The notes under the pieces are model-generated. The model searched no databases. It saw only the letters and a list, made by a program, of their open reading frames with translations, and was not told the origin of the DNA. Position numbers and translations under genes: made by a program. From Streptomyces sp. A0958 (GTDB lineage: Bacteria; Actinomycetota; Actinomycetes; Streptomycetales; Streptomycetaceae), in contig NZ_SSBK01000035.1 of NCBI RefSeq assembly GCF_004795035.1, positions 1 through 64,000 of the forward strand: DNA of 64,000 bases, in the 5' to 3' direction. Shown here one piece after another: positions 48,780-56,553 of this stretch. Position 1 is the stretch's first letter. The number at the start of each line of letters is the position of its first letter.

Positions 48780-50144
48780 ATGGTGGAGCAGCCCGCGGGC
48801 GGCGCCGCGTCGGCCGACGGGGCCGACGACGCCGTGGAGGCGCTCGACCGCCCGCTGCCCGAAGAGGTGCGGCGCCGGGTCGTCGCGCTGGTCTCGGACG
48901 CGTTCGGCGGTCTCACGGTCACCGAACTGCCCGCCCAGCTGAGGCAGTACGCGCGCTTCACGCCGTCCCGGCGCGCCAAGTTCGCCGGGAACGCGATGGC
49001 GTCCGCGGTGGCGGGCGACGCGGTGTTCCGCCGCCGCATCGGCGAACGGCTCCGGGAGGCCCAGCCGGAGCTGGCGGGCGCCCTGGAGGCCGGGGCGCCG
49101 CCCGCCGCCGCCGACCCGGTGGACGTGGCGGCGGCCGCCTATGTGCTGCGGCCGGCCGGCTGGGTGAAGCTCGTCGCGGCGGCCGGCGAGGAGGTCCAGC
49201 GGGCCGACGCCGAGCGGGCCGACGAGGAGACCCGGCGCGAGCTGGCCCGGCTGCGCGAGGAACTCGCCCTGGCCAGGGCCCAGACGAAGAGCGAGACGGA
49301 ACGGCTCCGCGCCGAGCTGGAGGCGGCCCGCAAGGAGGCCGACGCCCTCCAGCGCAAGCTGCGCAGCGCGGTCAACGAGGTCAAGCGCGGTGAGGCGGCG
49401 CTGCGCCGGGGTAGGGCCGAGACCGATGCCGTACGCGCCGAGGCGGCCGCCCAGGTCTCCGCGGCCGAGAGCGAGACCCGGCGGCTGCGGGCGAGGCTCG
49501 GGGAGGCCGAGGCGTCCGTCGAGGCGAGCCGCAGGGCCGCCCGCGAGGGGCGCTCGGTCGAGGACATGCGGCTGCGGCTGCTGCTGGACACGGTGCTCGA
49601 AGCGGCCGGCGGGCTGCGGCGCGAACTGGCGCTGCCGCCCTCGTCGATGCGGCCGGCGGACGGCGTGGACGCGGTCGAGCCGGGCCGGATGTCACCCAAG
49701 GACGTTGCGGCCAGGGCCCTTTCGGAGACCGATCCGGCGCTGCTCGACCAACTGCTCGCGCTGCCGCAGGCCCATCTGATCGTGGACGGCTACAACGTCA
49801 CCAAGACCGGCTATCCGCAGATGCCGCTGGAGAAGCAGCGGCTGCGGCTGCTGGGCGGTCTCTCGGTGCTGGCGGCGCGCACGGGCGCCGAGATGACCTG
49901 TGTGTTCGACGGGGCCGAACTGGCCGCGCCGGTGCTGCTCGCGCCGCCGCGCGGGGTGCGGGTGCTGTTCAGCAAGCCGGGCGTCACCGCCGACGAGCTC
50001 ATCCGTCAACTGGCGCGCGCGGAGCCGTCGGGGCGGCCCGTGGTGGTGGTCTCCACCGACCGCGAGGTGGCCGACGGGGTGGCCAGGGCGGGGGCCAGGC
50101 CCGTTGCGTCCGCCTTGCTCCTGAAGCGGCTTTCGCGTGTTTAG
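48780..50144 (+). CDS. NYN-domain (YacP-like) RNA-binding/nuclease-like protein with coiled coil
   Basis: A 454-residue protein. The N-terminal helical domain (about 20-130) contains RFTPSRRAKFAGNAM. A long Arg/Glu/Ala coiled coil spans about 150-265. The C-terminal NYN/PIN-like domain (about 335-454) has LIVDGYNVTKTGYP and VVSTDREVADGV, with the acidic residues of PIN-type nucleases. B. subtilis YacP/Rae1, of this family, cuts mRNA on the ribosome; a similar role is possible. The start ATG 48780 has GAGG at about 48770. Confidence 0.9.
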   Translation: MVEQPAGGAASADGADDAVEALDRPLPEEVRRRVVALVSDAFGGLTVTELPAQLRQYARFTPSRRAKFAGNAMASAVAGDAVFRRRIGERLREAQPELAGALEAGAPPAAADPVDVAAAAYVLRPAGWVKLVAAAGEEVQRADAERADEETRRELARLREELALARAQTKSETERLRAELEAARKEADALQRKLRSAVNEVKRGEAALRRGRAETDAVRAEAAAQVSAAESETRRLRARLGEAEASVEASRRAAREGRSVEDMRLRLLLDTVLEAAGGLRRELALPPSSMRPADGVDAVEPGRMSPKDVAARALSETDPALLDQLLALPQAHLIVDGYNVTKTGYPQMPLEKQRLRLLGGLSVLAARTGAEMTCVFDGAELAAPVLLAPPRGVRVLFSKPGVTADELIRQLARAEPSGRPVVVVSTDREVADGVARAGARPVASALLLKRLSRV

Positions 50145-50259
50145 CGCTGCTTGCGGTGACTTGCCGGAGATCATGGAACGGACCGTCAAGTCGCCGCTAC
50201 ACCCGGTGTGATGTGGGTAAAGAAGTGCCCTGTGTGACGAGATTTTTCCTGTGAGGATT

Positions 50260-50288
50260 TGAACTGATCACAAGATGGTCACTATGGT
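50260..50288 (+). promoter_or_regulatory. Promoter of the first NlpC/P60 gene
   Basis: TTGAAC (50260-50265), a 17-nt spacer and TATGGT (50283-50288) make a good housekeeping-type promoter, placed directly before the c-di-AMP riboswitch. The start would be near 50295. Confidence 0.65.
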
Positions 50289-50310
50289 CAGGGCTCGAAC
50301 CTTCGCACGG

Positions 50311-50410
50311 TCGATCGCCCATCCGGGGTGACGGCGAAGGAACCGCCGAGTCCGTGACGTGCACGGAGCCGGGGATTCACCTCCCCCCATTGGCCCGGTA
50401 GGCGGCTCGA
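50311..50410 (+). promoter_or_regulatory. c-di-AMP riboswitch (ydaO/yuaA type)
   Basis: Conserved ydaO segments are present: CCGGGGTGACGGCG, AACCGCCGAGTCCG and the 3' GGCCCGGTAGGCGGC. Closing stem P1 can form between TCGATCGCC (50311-50319) and GGCGGCTCGA (50401-50410). A GC-rich variable arm lies between. In actinobacteria this class controls cell-wall hydrolase genes, which matches the NlpC/P60 gene 20 nt downstream. c-di-AMP normally turns such genes off. Confidence 0.78.
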
Positions 50411-50430
50411 GGAAGAAGGAGCTCGCCTTC

Positions 50431-51456
50431 GTGGCGTCCCACCGTCGTCCCAAGCAGCCGAGCCGCGCTCGTGTGACCGTGCTCACCGCGACCGCCGCCG
50501 CGGCCGTGGCCCTGTCCGCCCAGGCCGCCCACGCCGACCCCAAGCCGACCAAGAGCGAGGTCAAGGCGAAGGTCGACAAGCTCTACCACGAGGCAGAGGT
50601 GGCCACCGAGCAGTACAACGGGGCCAAGGAGAAGCAGGAGAAGCTCGAGAAGCAGATCAGCGCGCTGCAGGACAAGGTCGCCCGCGGGCAGCAGGAGCTC
50701 AACTCGCTCCGCTCCGGCCTCGGCTCCCTCGCCGCCGCGCAGTACCGCTCCGGAGGCATCGACCCCTCCGTGCAGCTCTTCCTCTCCTCCGACCCGGACA
50801 GCTTCCTCGACCAGGCCTCCGCACTCGACCAGCTGACGGCCAAGCAGACCGAGGCGCTGTCGAAGGTCCAGGAGAAGCAGCGGGCCCTCGCGCAGCAGCG
50901 CAAGGAGGCCCAGGACAAGTTGGGCGACCTCGCCGACGTCCGCAAGACGCTCGGTGAGAAGAAGAAGAAGCAGCAGGGCAAGCTCGCCGAGGCGCGCCAG
51001 GTGCTCAACACCCTCACCGCCGCCGAACGCCAGAAGATGCAGCAGGACGAGGTCCGCGCGAGCCGCGACGCCGGAGATCGGGTCGAGCTCGGCAACGAGG
51101 CCCCCGCCTCCGCCCTCGGCGCGAAGGCCCTCAACGCCGCCGCCACCCGGGTGGGCATGCCGTACGTCAAGTCGGCCGTCGGCCCCAACTCCTTCGACTG
51201 CTCGGGCCTGACCATGTGGGCCTACGCCCAGGCCGGCGCCAACATCACCCGCACCACGTACACCCAGATCAACCAGGGCACCCGGATCGGGGTCGGCCAG
51301 CTGAAGCCCGGCGACCTGGTCTTCTTCAACGGCAACTCGCACGTGGGCCTCTACGCGGGCAACGGCACCGTCCTGCACGCCCCGTACCCCGGCGCGTACG
51401 TGCGCTACGAGTCGATGAGCACCATCGGCAGCATCTTCGGCGCGGTGCGCATCTGA
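50431..51456 (+). CDS. Secreted NlpC/P60 peptidoglycan endopeptidase
   Basis: A 341-residue protein. The signal peptide ends near AQAAHADP. A long Gln/Lys/Glu coiled coil (about 35-225) leads to the NlpC/P60 domain (about 232-341), with catalytic Cys in NSFDCSGLTMWAY, His in NSHVGLYAG and a third polar residue in LHAPYPGA. It cuts the D-Glu to diamino acid bond of stem peptides. The layout resembles RipA-type hydrolases whose coiled coil restrains activity. The start GTG 50431 has AAGGAG about 10 nt upstream. It has the promoter and riboswitch described above. Confidence 0.93.
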   Translation: MASHRRPKQPSRARVTVLTATAAAAVALSAQAAHADPKPTKSEVKAKVDKLYHEAEVATEQYNGAKEKQEKLEKQISALQDKVARGQQELNSLRSGLGSLAAAQYRSGGIDPSVQLFLSSDPDSFLDQASALDQLTAKQTEALSKVQEKQRALAQQRKEAQDKLGDLADVRKTLGEKKKKQQGKLAEARQVLNTLTAAERQKMQQDEVRASRDAGDRVELGNEAPASALGAKALNAAATRVGMPYVKSAVGPNSFDCSGLTMWAYAQAGANITRTTYTQINQGTRIGVGQLKPGDLVFFNGNSHVGLYAGNGTVLHAPYPGAYVRYESMSTIGSIFGAVRI

Positions 51457-51498
51457 CCGCCCCCGAACGGGCGAATTCCCGCGCCCGATACTGACGGC

Positions 51499-51533
51499 CG
51501 CCCCGCCGGAGACCACAGGTCACCGGCGGGGCG
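51499..51533 (+). terminator. Terminator between the two NlpC/P60 genes
   Basis: An 11-bp perfect stem (51499-51509 with 51523-51533) and a 13-nt loop lie 42 bp after the first gene. Confidence 0.75.
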
Positions 51534-51692
51534 TCACTGTGTGTGCTCCCCGCCGCCCCGGCGTGTCTTTGTCCGCTCCGTGACCGCGCGGTTACTGTCT
51601 GCCCTGCCGTGCAGCTCCCGTGTGTCGGTCCGCCCGCCCGGGCGGCAGGGGCTGCGCGCGTCTGCGTACAGCGGAAGGGAGTGCGGCGTCCT

Positions 51693-52724
51693 GTGGGGTC
51701 CCATCGCCGTTCCACACAGTCCGGTGCCGGCCGGAGCGCCCGGGTCACCGTCCTGACGGCCGCCGCGGCGACCGCCGCCGCGACGCTCGGCGCGGCCACC
51801 GCGAACGCCGAGCCGCAGGACACCCCGCAGACCGCCGGGGCCCGCGTCGACCGCCTCTACACCGAGGCCGAGCGCGCCACCGAGCAGTACAACAAGGCCG
51901 GCGAGGACGTCGCGCGGCTGCGCGGCGAGGTGAGCCGGGCCCAGGACCGCGCCGCCCGGGGCCAGGAGCGCATCAACCGCATGCGCGAGGAGCTCGGCTC
52001 GGCCGCCAGGGCGCAGTACCGCTCCGGCGGCATCGACCCCTCGCTCGCCCTGCTGCTCACCTCCGACCCCGACAGCTATCTCGACCGGGCCGCGGCTGTC
52101 GGCCGGGCCGACGCCCACCGCGCCACCGCCCTGGCCGACCTGCGCAAGGCCCAGCGGGCGCTGGCCCAGACCCGCGCCGAGGCCGCCCGATCGCTCGCCG
52201 GTCTCGAACGCGGCCGGGAGGCCGTCAGCCGCCACAAGCGGACCGTCGAACACAAGCTGTTCCAGGCCCGGCAGGTGCTGAAGTCGCTGCCCGGCGCCGA
52301 GCGCGCCGCCTTCGCACGTGCCTCCCGCGACGGCCGCGACCCGGGCGCCGGACCCATGGCCGCTCTGCCCGCCGGCTCGTCCCGTGCGGCGGCCGCCGTC
52401 CTGGCCGTCCACCGGGCGCTCGGCCGCCCCTACGTCTGGGGCGCCAACGGGCCCTCCGGGTTCGACTGCTCCGGGCTGATGCAGTGGGCCTACGCCCAGG
52501 CCGGGGTCAGCCTGCCGCGCACCTCCCAGGCCCAGCGGTACGCCGGCCGCATGGTGCCGCTCTCCGAGGCCCGCCCCGGCGACCTCGTCGCCTACCGCGC
52601 GGACGCCGGCCACATCGCCATGTACGTCGGGAACGGCCAGGTCATCCACGCCCCGTACCCCGGCGCCCCGGTCCGCTACGACCCCGTCGGCATGATGCCC
52701 GTCTCCTCGGTCACCCGCGTGTGA
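51693..52724 (+). CDS. Secreted NlpC/P60 peptidoglycan endopeptidase, tandem paralogue
   Basis: A 343-residue paralogue of the preceding gene: the same signal (GSHRRSTQ..., cleaved near ATANAEP), coiled coil with AQYRSGGIDPSLALLLTSDPDSY, and NlpC/P60 domain with Cys in GFDCSGLMQWAY, His in AGHIAMYVG and HAPYPGAP. The GTG at 51693 is chosen by alignment with the start of the paralogue (SHRR after the start); AGGGAG lies 12 nt before it. It lacks the riboswitch and is separated by a terminator, so the two hydrolases are controlled differently. Confidence 0.9.
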   Translation: MGSHRRSTQSGAGRSARVTVLTAAAATAAATLGAATANAEPQDTPQTAGARVDRLYTEAERATEQYNKAGEDVARLRGEVSRAQDRAARGQERINRMREELGSAARAQYRSGGIDPSLALLLTSDPDSYLDRAAAVGRADAHRATALADLRKAQRALAQTRAEAARSLAGLERGREAVSRHKRTVEHKLFQARQVLKSLPGAERAAFARASRDGRDPGAGPMAALPAGSSRAAAAVLAVHRALGRPYVWGANGPSGFDCSGLMQWAYAQAGVSLPRTSQAQRYAGRMVPLSEARPGDLVAYRADAGHIAMYVGNGQVIHAPYPGAPVRYDPVGMMPVSSVTRV

Positions 52725-52743
52725 CAGCCCTTACGCTCGTCAT

Positions 52744-53997
52744 GTGGCGGATCAGGTGCGCACCGCGGGGCGGGCGCGTGGCGGGCGACGGCGGGCGGCG
52801 GGTGCCGTGCTCGCCGCGCTGCTGTGCGCGGCCGGCTGCTCGGCCCCGACCGACGAGGCGCCGGACACCACCACCCGTGACGTCCGCGCCACCCTGGACC
52901 GGCGCGCCGCCGCGGTGCTGCACCACGACGCGGCGGCCTACGTAGCCGTCGTCGCCCCGGACGCCACGGCCCTGCGCAGCGCGCAGCGCCGCGAGATCGC
53001 CCGGCTCGCGGACGTGCCGCTCGGCTCCTGGACGTACCGGCTGACCCACCTGTCCGCGCACGGGAGCGACCGGGCCACCGCCGACGTCCGGCTCGGCTAC
53101 CGGCTCAGGGGCTACGACAGCGCCCCCGTCTCCGTCGACCGGGTGGTCGAGCTGGCCCGGGGCCCGGCGGACGGCCGCTGGTACGTCACCGCGGACCGGG
53201 CGGCGGACGGCGGCGGCCGGCAGCTGTGGGAGCAGGGCGACATCGAGGTGGTGCGCGGGGCGCACAGCCTGGTGCTCGGCGTCGGGCGCTCGCGGGACGA
53301 GCTGGACGCGATCGCCGCGACCGCGGACGAGGCGGTGCCGGCCGTCTCCGCCGCCTGGCCGGAGCGGTGGGCCGGGCGCGTGGTGGTGCTGGTGCCGGAC
53401 AGCGTGTCGGAGATGGCGGAGCTGCTGGGATCGCCCGCCGCGAACTACCGGGGCATAGCGGCCGTCACCACCGGCGAGACCGGCGGCTCGGGGAAGGCGC
53501 CCGCCGACCGGGTGATCGTCAACCCGGAGGCGTACGCCCTGCTCGGCGGCTTCGGGCAGCGCGTCGTCCTCACCCACGAGACCGCCCATGTGGCCACCCG
53601 TGCCCGCACCTCGGCCGCCACCCCGACCTGGCTCTCCGAGGGCTTCGCGGACTGGGCGGCCTACCGGGGCCAGGAGCGCACCGCCGAGGAGATCGCGCCC
53701 GAGCTGGCCGACGCCGTCCGGGCGGGCGACGGGCCGGCCGCGCTGCCCGAGGACGAGGACTTCGCCTTCGCGGGCGACGCGGGCCGGCTGGCGAAGGCGT
53801 ACGAGGGCGGCTGGCTGGCCTGCGAGCTGATCGCCGACCACTGGGGCGAGGCGAAGCTGTTCGCGTTCTACCGGGCCGTCGGCGGCCACGGGGGCAGGGA
53901 CGGGGCCGTGGAGGAGGCCCTGCACGAGGTGCTGGGCACCACCCCGCAGGACTTCACGGCGCGCTGGCGGGTGTATCTGGAGAACCGGCTCGGCTGA
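52744..53997 (+). CDS. Lipoprotein with HExxH zinc-metalloprotease domain
   Basis: A 417-residue protein. The lipobox LLCAAGC gives Cys32. An N-terminal domain (about 45-180) has an NTF2-like pattern. The C-terminal domain has the zinc motif HETAH (278-282) and a third ligand Glu299 in WLSEGFADWAAY, the gluzincin arrangement. It is probably a surface peptidase; the substrate is unknown. The start GTG 52744 has no Shine-Dalgarno site but TACGCT (52732-52737) is 6 nt upstream, so a leaderless transcript is likely. The 3' end overlaps the convergent glycosyltransferase gene by 44 bp. Confidence 0.86.
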   Translation: MADQVRTAGRARGGRRRAAGAVLAALLCAAGCSAPTDEAPDTTTRDVRATLDRRAAAVLHHDAAAYVAVVAPDATALRSAQRREIARLADVPLGSWTYRLTHLSAHGSDRATADVRLGYRLRGYDSAPVSVDRVVELARGPADGRWYVTADRAADGGGRQLWEQGDIEVVRGAHSLVLGVGRSRDELDAIAATADEAVPAVSAAWPERWAGRVVVLVPDSVSEMAELLGSPAANYRGIAAVTTGETGGSGKAPADRVIVNPEAYALLGGFGQRVVLTHETAHVATRARTSAATPTWLSEGFADWAAYRGQERTAEEIAPELADAVRAGDGPAALPEDEDFAFAGDAGRLAKAYEGGWLACELIADHWGEAKLFAFYRAVGGHGGRDGAVEEALHEVLGTTPQDFTARWRVYLENRLG

Positions 53998-55222
53998 GCG
54001 CGGGCGCGGCCGGCACCTCGCGCACCGCCGGTTCCGCTTCCGGTTCGCGCACGGTCTCGCGCCACAGCCGTACGGCCGCGAGCAGGGACGCGGCCACCAG
54101 CAGCCCGTTGCGCAGGAACATCAGCGTCACGCCCGTCGCGTCGCTCGTCACCACATGGACGAAGCCGATCGGGAACTCCAGCTGGGTGATGCCCGTGGCC
54201 ACCACCACCAGGACGGCCGGCCACCCCATCCGGCTCTCGCGCAGCACCAGGCACACCGCGGCGAGCCCGACCAGCCACAGCATGTACTGGGGGCTGATCA
54301 CCCGGCTCGTCGTGGTGAACAGCAGCACCGCCGTGAACGCCGCGTCCGCCGGCGTACTCACCCCGAACGTGCGCGCCCGCAGCCGCCACACCAGCAGCCA
54401 GCCGAACGCGAGCAGGCTCAGCCCCAGCGCCAGCGTGCTCACCAGACCCACGTGCGGGCCCAGGAACTCCAGCGAGCCGTAGTGCAGCTCCACCCGGCCC
54501 TGCCAGCCGAACTGCCGCGCCACGTGGAAGACCAGCGCCCCCAGCGACTCGACCTCGGTGCCCCGCTCGCGCTGGAAGCCCAGGAACGCCAGCGACCCCG
54601 GCGCCGCCGCGGCGCACAGCGCCAGCAGCCCGGCCGCCACCCCGGCCGCCGTCGTCCACGCCAGCCGGGTGTGCCGCCCCCGGGCCGTCCCCGCCAGCAG
54701 CAGCGCCGGCCACACCTTCAGCAGCGCCCCGAACGCCGCCAGCGCCCCCAGCACCCGGGGCTGCCGCAGCCCGGCCAGCAGCGCCGCCACCGCCACGGCC
54801 GTCACCATCACGTCGTACCGGGCGTACGCGGTCGTGCCGAGCAGCGGCACCCCCGCCACCCACACCCACACCCCGGCCGTCCGCCGGCCCGGCCCCCGGC
54901 TCGCGCGCAGCAGCAGACCCATGACCAGCGCGTCGCACAGGAACGCCAGGACGTAGAAGGACGTGGCGTAGTCCAGGAACGGCAGCAGGGCGGGGGAGAG
55001 GATCGCGAGGGCCGCCACCGGCGGGTACTGCCAGGTGACGTCGGACTGCGGGTAGGTGCCCGAGCGCAGCACGTCGTACCAACCGTGGTAGATCACCGAC
55101 ACGTCACTCGTCACGTCGAGTCCCGGCGGGGTGATCACCTTGCTCACCCAGAGCAGCAGCAGCGCCCTGCTGAGCGCCCACACCGCGAAGGCCGCCGGAC
55201 GTGTGCCGCTGGAACCCGTCAT
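53954..55222 (-). CDS. GT87-type integral membrane glycosyltransferase
   Basis: A 422-residue protein with about ten membrane helices. Early loops carry the GT-C-like SDVSVIYHGWYDVLRSGTYP and QYPPVAALA segments of family GT87, which uses polyprenyl-phosphate mannose to extend mannosides on the outer membrane face. The C-terminal tail is Glu/Ala/Pro-rich and cytoplasmic. The start ATG 55222 has GAGGCGG upstream. It diverges from the GT4 gene, itself a mannosyltransferase-like enzyme, so both may act on phosphatidylinositol mannosides or lipoglycans. Confidence 0.87.
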   Translation of the reverse strand: MTGSSGTRPAAFAVWALSRALLLLWVSKVITPPGLDVTSDVSVIYHGWYDVLRSGTYPQSDVTWQYPPVAALAILSPALLPFLDYATSFYVLAFLCDALVMGLLLRASRGPGRRTAGVWVWVAGVPLLGTTAYARYDVMVTAVAVAALLAGLRQPRVLGALAAFGALLKVWPALLLAGTARGRHTRLAWTTAAGVAAGLLALCAAAAPGSLAFLGFQRERGTEVESLGALVFHVARQFGWQGRVELHYGSLEFLGPHVGLVSTLALGLSLLAFGWLLVWRLRARTFGVSTPADAAFTAVLLFTTTSRVISPQYMLWLVGLAAVCLVLRESRMGWPAVLVVVATGITQLEFPIGFVHVVTSDATGVTLMFLRNGLLVAASLLAAVRLWRETVREPEAEPAVREVPAAPALSRAGSPDTPASAP

Positions 55223-55323
55223 GACCCGCCTCACCCGTCGCCTTCGTCGTACGAGGAGCCATGATGCCCGTCCGGCCTGTGCGCGAGCCACCAGGCGGGG
55301 CCGGGCCGGTACTGTCGGCGGCG

Positions 55324-56466
55324 ATGGACAAGACCTTGATCGTGACCAATGACTTCCCGCCCCGGCCCGGGGGCATCCAGGCGTTCCTGCACAACATGGC
55401 GCTGCGGCTGGACCCCGACCGGGTCGTCGTCTACGCCTCCACCTGGAAGCGCGGGGCCGAGGGGGAGGCCGCGACCGCCGCCTTCGACGCCGACCAGCCC
55501 TTCACCGTGATCCGCGACCGTACGACGATGCTGCTGCCGACCCCGCGCGTGACCCGGCGCGCCGCCGAGCTGCTGCGCACCCACGGCTGCTCGTCCGTCT
55601 GGTTCGGCGCCGCCGCCCCGCTCGGGCTGATGGGCCCGGCGCTGCGCGAGGCGGGCGCCCGGCGGCTGGTCGCCACCACGCACGGCCACGAGGCCGGCTG
55701 GGCCCAGCTGCCCGCGTCCCGGCAGTTGCTGCGGCGGATCGGCGAAGGCACCGACACGCTGACCTACCTCGGCGAGTACACCCGCTCCCGGATCGCCGCC
55801 GCGCTCACCCCGGCCGCCGCCGGCCGCATGGTCCAGCTGCCCCCGGGCGTCGACGAGAAGACCTTCCACCCGGACTCCGGCGGCGACCTGGTCCGGGACC
55901 GGCTCGGCCTTACCGACCGGCCGGTCGTGGTCTGCGTGTCCCGGCTGGTGCCCCGCAAGGGCCAGGACACCCTGATCCTCGCGATGCCCGCGATCCTGGC
56001 CGAGCAGCCGGACGCCGTCCTGCTGATCGTGGGCGGCGGGCCCTACGAGGGGCAGCTGCGGAAGCTGGCCGCGCGGACCGGGGTGCTGGACTCCGTGCGG
56101 TTCACCGGGCCGGTGCCCTGGGCGGAGCTGCCCGCGCACTACGGGGCCGGCGACGTCTTCGCGATGCCCTGCCGGACCCGGCGCGGCGGCCTCGACGTGG
56201 AGGGCCTGGGCATCGTCTACCTGGAGGCGTCCGCGACCGGGCTGCCGGTGGTGGCGGGTGATTCGGGCGGCGCCCCGGACGCGGTGCTCGACGGCGAGAC
56301 GGGCTGGGTGGTGCGCGGCGGCTCGGCCGAGGAGTCGGCGGAGCGGATCAACGCGCTGCTGGGCGACGCGGAGCTGCGGCGCCGGATGGGGGAGCGGGGC
56401 CGGGCCTGGGTCGAGGAGAAGTGGCGCTGGGACCTGCTGGCGGAGAGGCTCAGGGAACTGCTCTGA
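55324..56466 (+). CDS. GT4-family glycosyltransferase (PimB-like mannosyltransferase)
   Basis: A 380-residue cytosolic GT-B enzyme. The N-terminus is LIVTNDFPPRPGGIQAFL. Donor-site features are VSRLVPRKGQDTLI and the EGLGIVYLEASATGLPVVAGDSGGAPD block with the conserved Glu pair. This pattern fits actinobacterial PimB, which adds the second mannose of phosphatidylinositol mannosides from GDP-mannose. The start ATG 55324 lacks a Shine-Dalgarno site; TACTGT (55310-55315) lies 8 nt upstream. It is ended by 56503-56533. Confidence 0.91.
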   Translation: MDKTLIVTNDFPPRPGGIQAFLHNMALRLDPDRVVVYASTWKRGAEGEAATAAFDADQPFTVIRDRTTMLLPTPRVTRRAAELLRTHGCSSVWFGAAAPLGLMGPALREAGARRLVATTHGHEAGWAQLPASRQLLRRIGEGTDTLTYLGEYTRSRIAAALTPAAAGRMVQLPPGVDEKTFHPDSGGDLVRDRLGLTDRPVVVCVSRLVPRKGQDTLILAMPAILAEQPDAVLLIVGGGPYEGQLRKLAARTGVLDSVRFTGPVPWAELPAHYGAGDVFAMPCRTRRGGLDVEGLGIVYLEASATGLPVVAGDSGGAPDAVLDGETGWVVRGGSAEESAERINALLGDAELRRRMGERGRAWVEEKWRWDLLAERLRELL

Positions 56467-56502
56467 ACGTGTAGGAGCAAGGGCCCGCATTGGCCACGTG
56501 CA

Positions 56503-56533
56503 GGGGTCCGCACCAGCGTCCGGTGCGGACCCC
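56503..56533. terminator. Bidirectional terminator
   Basis: A 12-bp perfect stem (56503-56514 with 56522-56533) and a 7-nt loop lie between the convergent GT4 and acyl-CoA ligase genes. Confidence 0.82.
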
Positions 56534-56553
56534 CACACGTACAGGTCACACGC

